A DNA stretch of 23,652 bases from an uncultured Clostridia bacterium (GTDB taxonomy: Bacteria > Bacillota > Clostridia > Peptostreptococcales > Anaerovoracaceae): NCBI GenBank assembly GCA_937915045.1, contig CALDNM010000191.1, forward strand, positions 1 through 23,652, given 5' to 3'. Below the pieces are notes generated by a model. It ran no database searches and was not told the origin of the DNA. It saw nothing but the letters and a program-made list of their open reading frames with translations. A program made the position numbers and the translations under genes. Positions 13,808-21,445 of the stretch are shown here, one piece after another; position 1 is the stretch's first letter, and each line of letters begins with the position of its first letter.

Positions 13808-14929
13808 ATGACAAGCAGCAGCAAAATGGCATACAGGGAAGGAAAACGCGCTTGGCTCATACTTGCCGACGGGACTGTTTACAGCGGTTTCAGCCTCGGC
13901 GCTATGGGCACGACGATAGGCGAGGTCGTATTCACGACAGGGATGACGGGATATCAGGAGACACTGACGGATCCAAGTTATTATGGACAGATCGTCACGC
14001 AGACGTTCCCTCTTATAGGAAATTACGGTGTGAACACTATCGACCCGGAGTCGAGCAGAATATGGCTGAGAGGTTACATCATAAGGGAATGGTGTTATGA
14101 ACCGTCGAACTTCAGGAGCAAGTCGACTCTGGGAGAATACCTGAGTCAGAATGATATTGTAGGGATATATGATATAGATACGCGCGCGCTCACGAAGAAG
14201 ATCAGGGAGTACGGCGTGATGAACGGAGCGATCACGACTCATTATCCGGAGGACATGGATGAGCTTCTTGAAAAGATAAGAAATTTCGAAATAACCGACG
14301 CGGTCAAATCGGTATCGTGGGACAGCCCGCATTACTTCCCGGCGGACGATCCGAAGTACGATGTCGTTCTCTTTGACTATGGTCTTAAGAGGAACATCGC
14401 GAGGAGCCTGAACAAGAGAGGCTGCAATGTCACAGTAGTGCCTTATGATTATACACTGAAAGATATAGATAAACTCCATCCGGACGGTATCATGCTTTCG
14501 AACGGTCCGGGGGACCCTGCAGAAAATACGCAGGTGATAGAGAATCTGAAAGAGATCCTGAAAACTGATATCCCGGTGTTCGGCATATGCCTCGGCCATC
14601 AGCTCATGGCGCTTGCTACGGGCGGGAAGACGGCGAAACTGAAGTACGGACACAGGGGCGCGAATCAGCCGGTGGTAGATGTCGCTCTCGACCGCGTATT
14701 CGTCACGACGCAGAACCATGGTTACTATGTGGTCAACGATTCGATCACGCCGGACATCGGCAAGGTCAGCCATTACAACGCGAACGACGGTTCATGCGAA
14801 GGTGTGGAGTACAAAAGACCGTATACTTTCACGGTACAGTTCCACCCGGAAGCGGCGGCAGGCCCGCAGGACACGCAGTATCTGTTTGACAGATTCATAA
14901 ATAACATGGAAGAACATAAAAACAAGTAG
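13808..14929 (+). CDS. carA: Carbamoyl phosphate synthase, small (glutaminase) subunit
   Basis: Releases ammonia from glutamine and channels it to CarB for carbamoyl phosphate synthesis. The 373 residues comprise the N-terminal CPSase small-chain domain (about 14-145, with GEVVFTTGMTGYQETLTDPSY) and a class-I glutaminase domain (about 184-370). Catalytic Cys261 lies in GICLGHQ, with His346 and Glu348 in QFHPEA; SNGPGDP (231-237) is the usual oxyanion-side loop. AAAGGAG (13795-13801) supports the ATG at 13808. It is the first gene of a three-gene operon, and its TAG stop overlaps the carB ribosome binding site. Since the operon ends in ornithine carbamoyltransferase, an arginine or citrulline role is likely, though the product can also feed pyrimidines. 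Confidence 0.97.
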   Translation: MTSSSKMAYREGKRAWLILADGTVYSGFSLGAMGTTIGEVVFTTGMTGYQETLTDPSYYGQIVTQTFPLIGNYGVNTIDPESSRIWLRGYIIREWCYEPSNFRSKSTLGEYLSQNDIVGIYDIDTRALTKKIREYGVMNGAITTHYPEDMDELLEKIRNFEITDAVKSVSWDSPHYFPADDPKYDVVLFDYGLKRNIARSLNKRGCNVTVVPYDYTLKDIDKLHPDGIMLSNGPGDPAENTQVIENLKEILKTDIPVFGICLGHQLMALATGGKTAKLKYGHRGANQPVVDVALDRVFVTTQNHGYYVVNDSITPDIGKVSHYNANDGSCEGVEYKRPYTFTVQFHPEAAAGPQDTQYLFDRFINNMEEHKNK

Positions 14930-14938
14930 GAGGGGAAA

Positions 14939-17900
14939 ATGCCATTACGCAAAGATATACATAAAGTATTAGTGATAGGATCCGGCCCGATCGTGATAGG
15001 TCAGGCGGCGGAGTTCGACTACGCGGGCAATCAGGTCTGCAGGACCCTTCGTGAAGAGGGGCTCGAAGTAGTTCTCGTCAATTCCAATCCTGCTACTATA
15101 ATGACGGACAAGACTATGGCGGACAAGGTATATATCGAGCCGCTGATCGTGCCGGTGCTGAAGAAGATAATAAAAAAAGAGAAACCGGACAGCATACTTC
15201 CGACGATGGGCGGACAGACGGGCCTCACGCTCGCGATGCAGCTCGCGAAGGAAGGGTTCCTGGATGAGCAGAACGTAAAGCTCCTCGGAGCGGATCCTGT
15301 GACTATAGACAAGGCTGAGGACAGACAGCTGTTCAAGGATATGCTGGAAGGGATCGGAGAGCCTGTCATACCGTCGAAGGTAGTGACTGATATAGATTCG
15401 GCTCTTGATTTCGCTGATAACGTCATAGGGTATCCTGTGATCGTACGTCCGGCATTCACGCTTGGAGGAACGGGCGGCGGCATCTGCGAGACGAGAGAAG
15501 AACTGAAGGTCATCGGAAGCGCCGGACTTCGTCAGAGCCCTATCACTCAGATCCTTGTCGAGAGATGTGTCTCGGGATGGAAAGAAATAGAGTTCGAGGT
15601 CATGCGTGACGCGAAGAACAACTGTATCACTGTCTGCTCGATGGAAAATATCGACCCGGTCGGTGTACATACGGGAGATTCTATAGTAGTCGCGCCCGCG
15701 GTGACGCTGGCAGATAAAGAATACCAGATGCTGAGGACATCGGCGATCAAGATCATACAGGAACTCGGAGTCGAGGGCGGCTGCAATTGTCAGTTCGCGC
15801 TGAATCCGGACAGTTTCGAGTACGCGGTAATAGAAGTAAATCCACGTGTATCGCGTTCATCGGCTCTCGCGTCGAAGGCGACCGGTTATCCGATAGCGAA
15901 GGTGGCTAGCAGGATAGCGATAGGATACAGCCTTGACGAGATAAAGAATTCAGTGACAGGAAAGACGTTCGCCTGCTTCGAACCGGCGCTCGATTATGTC
16001 GTCGTCAAGTTCCCGAAGTGGCCGTTCGATAAATTCGTGTACGCGAAGAGGACTCTCGGAACACAGATGAAGGCTACCGGAGAAGTCATGGCCATAGGCA
16101 GTTTCTTTGAGCAGGCTTTGATGAAGGCTGTAAGGTCGATAGAACTCGGTCTCGAGACTATGAATCTGCCGAAACTCAAGAAACTCACCGATGAAGAGGT
16201 GCAGCAGAAGCTTTACGATACTGATGATGAGAGGATATTCGTAGTATACGAGGCGTTCAAGAGAGGTATAGATCTCGAGACGATCTTCGACATCACGAAG
16301 ATAGACAGATGGTTCCTCAGCAAGATAAACAACCTAGTATATATGGAGATGTTCCTTGCTGACGGAGATCTTACTGAAGAAAAATACAAGGACGCGAAGG
16401 ACCTTGGGTTCCTCGATTCGACTATAAGGGAACTCAGCGGGCAGGAGCCTCCGAAGAGGCTGCCGGCGGCGTTCAAGATGGTAGACACATGCGCGGCTGA
16501 GTTCGCAGCTGAGACACCATATTTCTACGCGACATACGATGATGAAAACGAGGCGGAGGAGTTCATAGAAGAGCATTCGACCGGAAAGAAAAAGGTCATA
16601 GTATTCGGATCGGGACCGATCAGGATCGGGCAGGGGATCGAATTCGATTACTGCTCCGTACATTGCATAAAGGCTCTCAAGGAAGCCGGATATGAAGCGA
16701 TCATCGTGAACAACAATCCTGAGACGGTAAGTACCGACTTCGATATTTCCGACAGACTTTACTTTGAGCCGCTCACTCCTGAAGATGTGGACGGAGTGCT
16801 CGAGACGGAGAAGCCGTGGGGCGCGATAGTCCAGTTTGGCGGGCAGACAGCGATCAAGCTTACTAAGCACCTTACTGATAAGGGAATAAACATACTCGGA
16901 ACATCAGCTGACGATATAGACGCGGCGGAGGACAGGGAGAGGTTCAATGAACTTCTCGACAAATGCGGCATCCCGCAGCCTGAGGGCAAGACGGCGTTCA
17001 CCGCGGATGTAGCTGTCAAGGAAGCCGAAGAGCTTGGATATCCTGTACTGCTGAGGCCGTCATATGTGCTCGGCGGACAGAACATGATAATCGCTTACAG
17101 CAAGGCCGATGTCGTGGAATACATGGGGATCATCACGAGGAACGGCGAGCTCGAGAATCCTGTGCTGATAGATAAATATCTCATGGGCCAGGAGATCGAG
17201 GTCGACGCTGTATGCGACGGGACGGATTTCCTGATACCGGGTGTCATGGAACATATCGAAAGAGCAGGCGTACACTCAGGAGACTCTATCTCCGTTTATC
17301 CGCCTTACGCGCTTTCGCAGTCGGTGATAGACAAGATCGTCGAATATACAGGCATGCTCGCGAAGGAGCTGCATGTGCTCGGTCTCGTGAACATCCAGTA
17401 CGTGTTATATGAGAACACTCTGTACGTGATCGAGGTGAATCCGAGGTCGTCGAGGACTGTCCCTTATATCAGTAAAGTAACGAATGTACCGATCGTAGAT
17501 CTCGCGACGAAGATCCTGCTCGGTGATACGCTGAAGGGAATGGGATATGCTACGGGGCTCGTGCCTTCGGGAGATTATATCGCGGTCAAAGTCCCTGTAT
17601 TCAGTTTCCCTAAGCTGACGGACGCTGATTCGCAGCTCGGACCTGAAATGAAGTCGACGGGCGAAGTACTCGGCATCGACAAAGATCTCGAGTCGGCGCT
17701 TTACAAGGGCCTTCTCGGAGCGGGATATGAACTGCACAAGGTAGGAGATGTCGTCCTGTTCACGGTCAAAGACGCGGACAAGCCGGACGCTCTGACTGTA
17801 GCGAAGAAGTTCGAGAAATTCGGATACAAGATATACGCGACGACAGGTACGTGCGATTACTTCAAAAAACACGGACTCGACGCGCATCACATCAATAAGA

Positions 17901-18139
17901 TAAATGAGCCGGAACCGAATACCGACACGATATTCGATACAGGTGAAGTCGACTTTGTCATCTCGACGTCGAAGATAGGCCGCGACCCGGCCATGGCTTC
18001 GGTACAGATGAGAAGAAAAGCTATAGAGAGGAGCATAATCACTCTTACTTCTATGGATACAGCAAACGCGCTGGCGAACTGTCTGCTCTCGGGCAAGACG
18101 CTCGACAGTGTCAATATGGTAGATATCAATACGATCTAA
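14939..18139 (+). CDS. carB: Carbamoyl phosphate synthase, large subunit
   Basis: Makes carbamoyl phosphate from bicarbonate, ammonia (delivered by CarA) and two ATP. The 1066 residues show the expected internal duplication: two ATP-grasp synthetase halves, each opening with a nucleotide motif (VLVIGSGPIVIGQAAEFDYA near residue 10, VIVFGSGPIRIGQGIEFDY near 555) and each containing a VIEVNPR metal-binding segment. The C-terminal MGS-like allosteric domain (about 930-1066) begins near KIYATTGTCDYFKKHGL; in relatives it binds UMP, IMP or ornithine. GGAGGGG sits directly before the ATG, nine bases after the carA stop. argF follows 18 bases later, with no terminator between. All domains appear intact. 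Confidence 0.98.
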   Translation: MPLRKDIHKVLVIGSGPIVIGQAAEFDYAGNQVCRTLREEGLEVVLVNSNPATIMTDKTMADKVYIEPLIVPVLKKIIKKEKPDSILPTMGGQTGLTLAMQLAKEGFLDEQNVKLLGADPVTIDKAEDRQLFKDMLEGIGEPVIPSKVVTDIDSALDFADNVIGYPVIVRPAFTLGGTGGGICETREELKVIGSAGLRQSPITQILVERCVSGWKEIEFEVMRDAKNNCITVCSMENIDPVGVHTGDSIVVAPAVTLADKEYQMLRTSAIKIIQELGVEGGCNCQFALNPDSFEYAVIEVNPRVSRSSALASKATGYPIAKVASRIAIGYSLDEIKNSVTGKTFACFEPALDYVVVKFPKWPFDKFVYAKRTLGTQMKATGEVMAIGSFFEQALMKAVRSIELGLETMNLPKLKKLTDEEVQQKLYDTDDERIFVVYEAFKRGIDLETIFDITKIDRWFLSKINNLVYMEMFLADGDLTEEKYKDAKDLGFLDSTIRELSGQEPPKRLPAAFKMVDTCAAEFAAETPYFYATYDDENEAEEFIEEHSTGKKKVIVFGSGPIRIGQGIEFDYCSVHCIKALKEAGYEAIIVNNNPETVSTDFDISDRLYFEPLTPEDVDGVLETEKPWGAIVQFGGQTAIKLTKHLTDKGINILGTSADDIDAAEDRERFNELLDKCGIPQPEGKTAFTADVAVKEAEELGYPVLLRPSYVLGGQNMIIAYSKADVVEYMGIITRNGELENPVLIDKYLMGQEIEVDAVCDGTDFLIPGVMEHIERAGVHSGDSISVYPPYALSQSVIDKIVEYTGMLAKELHVLGLVNIQYVLYENTLYVIEVNPRSSRTVPYISKVTNVPIVDLATKILLGDTLKGMGYATGLVPSGDYIAVKVPVFSFPKLTDADSQLGPEMKSTGEVLGIDKDLESALYKGLLGAGYELHKVGDVVLFTVKDADKPDALTVAKKFEKFGYKIYATTGTCDYFKKHGLDAHHINKINEPEPNTDTIFDTGEVDFVISTSKIGRDPAMASVQMRRKAIERSIITLTSMDTANALANCLLSGKTLDSVNMVDINTI

Positions 18140-18157
18140 TAATTAGGAGGACATACA

Positions 18158-19162
18158 ATGGCGGTCAATTTAAAAGGCAGGAGTTTCCTGACACTCATGG
18201 ATTTCACACCTGAGGAGATAAGATATCTTCTCGACCTCGCGCATGATCTCAAGGCGAAGAAACGCGCCGGGATACAGGGACATACGCTCGATGGCAAGAA
18301 TATAGTAATGCTCTTCGAGAAGACGTCTACGAGGACGAGGAGTTCGTTCCAGGTCGGAGTACTCGATGAGGGCGGTCACGCGATCTTTATAGACAAGAAC
18401 AGCTCACAGTTCGGGAAGAAAGAATCTGTAGAGGATTCCGCGAAGGTTTTCGGAAGATTCTATGATGGTATAGAGTACAGGGGTTCGTCGCAGGAGCTCG
18501 TTGAGGATCTCGCGAAATATTCAGGTGTGCCGGTATGGAACGGGCTCACGGATGTCGATCATCCTACACAGATCCTCGCTGATATGCTCACGATGGAAGA
18601 ACATATCGCGAAGCCTCTTTCGAAATGCAAAGTCGTTTTCGTTGGAGATATAAGAAATAATATGAGCTACGCCTGGATGTACGGATGCGCGAAGATGGGC
18701 ATGAGTTTTGTCGCTTACGGACCGGACTCGCTGCGTGATCAGATGGACAAGGGCATCCTGAAGCGTGTCGATGATGTCGCGAGCGATACAGGGGCTAAGA
18801 TAGAGATAACATCGGATCCGGCGGCTCTGAAGGGCGCGGATGTCATTTATACGGATATCTGGGCATCGATGGGTGAAGAGGCTGAGATACCTGAAAAGGT
18901 CAAGATGCTGACTCCTTTCAAGATCACAGATGAGATGCTGGCTCAGACAGGAAATGACGACGTGCTGTTCATGCACTGCCTGCCTTCGTTCCACGATTTC
19001 GAGACGGATATGGCGGCGCAGCAGAAAGAACTCGGATACGATATAAGAGAAGTCACCGATGAAGTGTTCAGAGGACCGCATTCAGTAGTTTTCGATGAAG
19101 CGGAGAACCGTCTGCACACGATCAAAGCTATCATGGTCGCAACTCTCGGAAATCAGAACTAG
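18158..19162 (+). CDS. argF: Ornithine carbamoyltransferase
   Basis: Transfers the carbamoyl group from carbamoyl phosphate to ornithine, giving citrulline. The 334 residues have both domains: STRTR (57-61) and HPTQ (135-138) bind carbamoyl phosphate, and the SMG loop (237-239) and HCLP (273-276) bind and activate ornithine. The residues after STRTR are SSFQ rather than the common CAFE or CSFE. The FGKKESVEDSAKVFGRFYDGIEYRG region resembles both anabolic ArgI/ArgF and catabolic ArcB enzymes, so direction cannot be read from it. Co-transcription with carAB supports the biosynthetic direction and the symbol argF. AGGAGG precedes the ATG, and a terminator follows. No arginine deiminase or carbamate kinase gene is nearby. 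Confidence 0.95.
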   Translation: MAVNLKGRSFLTLMDFTPEEIRYLLDLAHDLKAKKRAGIQGHTLDGKNIVMLFEKTSTRTRSSFQVGVLDEGGHAIFIDKNSSQFGKKESVEDSAKVFGRFYDGIEYRGSSQELVEDLAKYSGVPVWNGLTDVDHPTQILADMLTMEEHIAKPLSKCKVVFVGDIRNNMSYAWMYGCAKMGMSFVAYGPDSLRDQMDKGILKRVDDVASDTGAKIEITSDPAALKGADVIYTDIWASMGEEAEIPEKVKMLTPFKITDEMLAQTGNDDVLFMHCLPSFHDFETDMAAQQKELGYDIREVTDEVFRGPHSVVFDEAENRLHTIKAIMVATLGNQN

Positions 19163-19187
19163 ATATTACATCAAGGACATAATAAAG

Positions 19188-19210
19188 CGGAGGCCGGCGG
19201 CCTCCGTTTT
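19188..19210 (+). terminator. Intrinsic terminator of carAB-argF
   Basis: A perfect 8-bp stem CGGAGGCC/GGCCTCCG with a 3-base loop is followed by TTTT. It lies 25 bases past the argF stop. Confidence 0.88.
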
Positions 19211-19222
19211 AATTGTGTTGTT

Positions 19223-19239
19223 TGTGACAAAATTGTAAT
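19223..19239 (+). promoter_or_regulatory. WalR-like direct repeat upstream of the carboxypeptidase homologue
   Basis: TGTGAC-AAAAT-TGTAAT matches the WalR (YycF) box TGTWAH-N5-TGTWAH at 11 of 12 fixed positions. It ends 29 bases before the candidate -10 box, a fitting place for an activator. WalR controls cell-wall enzymes in Bacillota. The region is AT-rich, so a chance match is possible. Confidence 0.4.
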
Positions 19240-19268
19240 TTTTTAAGTTTTTTTTAAGAGAAATCGTA

Positions 19269-19274
19269 TATACT
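19269..19274 (+). promoter_or_regulatory. Candidate -10 box six bases before the carboxypeptidase start codon
   Basis: TATACT lies at 19269-19274 and the ATG at 19281, so a normal start site would fall on or near the ATG. No -35 box and no ribosome binding site are visible. Upstream, TTTAAG occurs twice with 11-base spacing (19242-19247, 19253-19258). Confidence 0.45.
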
Positions 19275-19280
19275 GGCACC

Positions 19281-20171
19281 ATGGATAAAAGGAAAAAGAC
19301 AAAAAAAATAGCGGTTTCGCTGATAGCCGCTGTACTCATAGTTACAATGACGACCAGCGCGGCCTACGCTCAGAGCAGCATCCCCGGCAAGATCGATGTG
19401 AGCGTAAGCAGCAAATACGCGATAGCGGTGGATCTGACGCATAACAAGACTATATACAGCAAGAATTCCACTAAAAAGATGAGGCCTGCGTCTATCATAA
19501 AGGTGATGACGGCGCTCTTAGTACTGGAAAATACAGAAGATATGGATTCGACCATAACAGTCAACAAGGCGGACGTCAATAAATTCAAGGGCACCGGAGA
19601 AGATCCATTTGGGCTGATAGCCGGTGAAAAGGCGAGCGTGAGCGATATACTTTATGTCGCGATGTATAAGTCTGACGCGGTAGCGTGTTATACACTGGCA
19701 AGATCTGTTTCGGGAAGCGTATCCTCGTTTACCGCGAAGATGAACGCAAAGGCCAGAGAACTCGGAATGAAAAGCACTAGCTTCGGCGACCCGAGCGGCA
19801 TCGATATGAAAAATACATATACGACAACGAGTGATTTCGCGAAACTTATGAAATACGCAGTGAAGAACAAGGAGTTCATGAAGATATTCCAGGGAAAGAA
19901 ATACACCTATGGCGCTACCAATAAGAGTACAAAAAGCAAAACTGTGGCAAACGCGGCTATCGCGCTAAGAGGCGGCTCTTCCCTTATAGACGGAGGCAAA
20001 CTCGGATGCACAAGGCTCGCGAAGAAGACTATAGTAGCGACCGCGACGATAAGCGGGACTCAGTACTTGTTCGTCGGCGCGTACGCGAAGACCACATCGA
20101 AGAACAGTTATCCGAATATAAGTGACGCGAACAGGGTGTTCAATAAGATCAAATCAATCGTAAGCAAATAA
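19281..20171 (+). CDS. Secreted D,D-carboxypeptidase homologue (peptidase S11) with altered active site
   Basis: A 296-residue protein of the PBP5/DacA family. A basic N-terminus (MDKRKKTKK) and hydrophobic core end in a signal peptidase I site after AYA (residue 30). The first penicillin-binding motif is intact: Ser71-Ile-Ile-Lys74 in PASIIKVMTALLVLE. The second, normally SxN, reads Tyr129-Lys-Ser131 before the conserved Asp-Ala. The third, normally KTG, reads Lys240-Leu-Gly242. Removal of the terminal D-alanine of peptidoglycan stems is therefore uncertain. The protein ends soon after the catalytic domain and lacks the PBP5 C-terminal domain and membrane anchor helix, so it should be released or held non-covalently. 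It stands alone between two terminators. No ribosome binding site precedes the ATG. Confidence 0.85.
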   Translation: MDKRKKTKKIAVSLIAAVLIVTMTTSAAYAQSSIPGKIDVSVSSKYAIAVDLTHNKTIYSKNSTKKMRPASIIKVMTALLVLENTEDMDSTITVNKADVNKFKGTGEDPFGLIAGEKASVSDILYVAMYKSDAVACYTLARSVSGSVSSFTAKMNAKARELGMKSTSFGDPSGIDMKNTYTTTSDFAKLMKYAVKNKEFMKIFQGKKYTYGATNKSTKSKTVANAAIALRGGSSLIDGGKLGCTRLAKKTIVATATISGTQYLFVGAYAKTTSKNSYPNISDANRVFNKIKSIVSK

Positions 20172-20175
20172 AAAC

Positions 20176-20217
20176 AGATCCTCTGGGCATTCATTATGCC
20201 GGCAGAGGATCTTTTTT
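20176..20217. terminator. Bidirectional terminator between the carboxypeptidase homologue and msrB
   Basis: A perfect 10-bp stem AGATCCTCTG/CAGAGGATCT extends into an inner GGCAT/ATGCC stem. On the plus strand six T follow (20212-20217); on the minus strand GTTTTTATTT follows. It serves both converging genes. Confidence 0.93.
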
Positions 20218-20228
20218 GCTGTTTTGAG

Positions 20229-20693
20229 CTATTCAAACAGAACTTTCAGATTGGAATATCTTCTTTCATGATCAAGCATGTCATAAGGTATGAATCTGAT
20301 CGACGCGCTGTTTATGCAGTAACGCAGACCGCCGCTGTCCTTCGGACCGTCATTGAATACGTGTCCCAGATGACAGTCACCGCTCCTCGATCTCACCTCA
20401 GTACGTTCGAGTCCCATGCTGCTATCGGTTTTTTCTCTGATGACATCGGGTGAAATGGGTTTTGAAAACGATGCCCATCCGTAGTCGGATCTGAACTTAT
20501 CTCCAGACTGGAAAAGAGGTTCACCTGTGGTCACATCTACATAGACCCCCTTATCAAAATTATTGCAGTACTCACCGCTGAATGGCGGTTCTGTGCCGTT
20601 TTCCTGTGTTACATGATACTGCATGTCAGTCAGCAGTTCTTTCAGGGTCGATTTGTCTTTTGCCAGATATTCCGGTATGAATACTTCCTTCAT
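20229..20693 (-). CDS. msrB: Peptide methionine-R-sulfoxide reductase
   Basis: Repairs oxidised protein by reducing methionine-R-sulfoxide, using thioredoxin-type recycling. The 154 residues cover the MsrB domain: YHVTQENGTEPPFSGEY near the N-terminus, GVYVDVTTGEPLF, GWASFSKPI, HLGHVFNDGP, and the catalytic Cys126 in GLRYCINSASIRFIP. The structural zinc cysteines of many MsrB proteins are absent. The usual resolving cysteine in SGCGWPSF is replaced by Tyr71 (DYGWASF); other cysteines are Cys43 and Cys107 (GDCHLGHVF), which may substitute. AAAGGAG (20704-20710) precedes the start by ten bases. It is monocistronic and shares the bidirectional terminator. The neighbouring desulfoferrodoxin-regulator gene, transcribed divergently, also points to oxidative stress. 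Confidence 0.93.
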   Translation of the reverse strand: MKEVFIPEYLAKDKSTLKELLTDMQYHVTQENGTEPPFSGEYCNNFDKGVYVDVTTGEPLFQSGDKFRSDYGWASFSKPISPDVIREKTDSSMGLERTEVRSRSGDCHLGHVFNDGPKDSGGLRYCINSASIRFIPYDMLDHERRYSNLKVLFE

Positions 20694-20729
20694 TTCGATA
20701 TAACTCCTTTCTTTTATCGATCAAAATAT

Positions 20730-20735
20730 ATTATA
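20730..20735 (-). promoter_or_regulatory. Candidate -10 box of msrB
   Basis: A perfect TATAAT on the minus strand lies 36 bases before the msrB start. No good -35 is visible at 17 or 18 bases. Confidence 0.45.
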
Positions 20736-20798
20736 ACGCAGTTTAAAAAAAATGCATTAAACATATTGACGGTTTTGTAAGTCTGCGGAGCGTAGGTT

Positions 20799-20835
20799 GT
20801 TCGGCGAACGGCGATGTAGTATGCTTAGCACATCG
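20799..20835. promoter_or_regulatory. Two inverted repeats upstream of the HTH-desulfoferrodoxin gene (possible operator)
   Basis: GTTCGGCGAAC (20799-20809) is a perfect palindrome around a central G. CGATGT (20812-20817) and ACATCG (20830-20835) form a second inverted repeat with a 12-base spacer. Both fall in the msrB/regulator intergenic region, where an autoregulatory HTH protein would bind. No clear sigma-A promoter could be assigned to the regulator: TTGACG at 20766 has no matching -10. Confidence 0.4.
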
Positions 20836-20860
20836 AAAATAACCGAAAGGAGAGAATGAT

Positions 20861-21445
20861 ATGGATCATTATGTGACAGGCAGCGCGATACGCGCGCTGC
20901 GTGAAAAGAAAAAACTCACACAAAAGCAGCTGGCTGAGATTTTGGCTGTCAGCGATAAGACGGTCTCAAAGTGGGAGACCGGCCGCGGACTTCCCGATAT
21001 AACGCTTCTTGAGCCTCTCGCCGCGGCGCTCAGCGTATCGGTCACCGAACTGCTTTCAGGTGAATGCATAACAAATGAAAATCGCTCCGGCAATCTGAAG
21101 CGGAGCAAATTCTATGTATGTCCGGTATGCGGGAATGTGATATGGGCATCGGGAGAAGGATCGTTTTCATGCTGCGGCATCAGCCTTCCTCCGATAGAAA
21201 CGGAAGAGGCTGATGATAAGCATGTGATAATGGCGGAACGTGTAGAAAACGAATGGTACGTGACTATGGATCATCCGATGACCAAGGAGCACTATATAAG
21301 TTTCTTCGCTCTCGTCACAGGTGAGCGCGCGCAGATCGTGAACCTTTATCCTGAGCAGAATGCTGAAGCGAGGTTCTTCATGCGCGGCAGAGGGCAGTTA
21401 TATGCCTACTGCAACAGACATGGTATGTTCTCCATTATTGTTTGA
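20861..21445 (+). CDS. XRE-family HTH regulator fused to a complete desulfoferrodoxin (superoxide reductase) domain
   Basis: A 194-residue two-part protein. Residues 5-65 are an XRE/Cro-type helix-turn-helix (ALREKKKLTQKQLAEILAVSDKTVSKWETGRGLPD). Residues 82-194 align by eye with full-length desulfoferrodoxin. The rubredoxin-like centre has Cys87, Cys90, Cys104 and Cys105 (CPVCGN, SCCG). The superoxide-reducing Fe(His)4Cys centre has His121 (KHV), His138 (HPM), His144 (EHYI), Cys184 and His187 (YCNRHG); Lys120 before the first histidine matches the active-site lysine of superoxide reductases. The natural inference is a one-component sensor of superoxide, iron or oxygen. AAAGGAG (20846-20852) fixes the start. 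It is divergent from msrB and overlaps the end of the convergent aldo/keto reductase gene by 11 bases. The targets are unknown. Confidence 0.9.
   Translation: MDHYVTGSAIRALREKKKLTQKQLAEILAVSDKTVSKWETGRGLPDITLLEPLAAALSVSVTELLSGECITNENRSGNLKRSKFYVCPVCGNVIWASGEGSFSCCGISLPPIETEEADDKHVIMAERVENEWYVTMDHPMTKEHYISFFALVTGERAQIVNLYPEQNAEARFFMRGRGQLYAYCNRHGMFSIIV

Noticed and set aside
20766..20798. Promoter for the HTH-desulfoferrodoxin gene from TTGACG at 20766
   Set aside because: No acceptable -10 box at 16-19 bases; the nearest (TAGGTT) matches only three positions.
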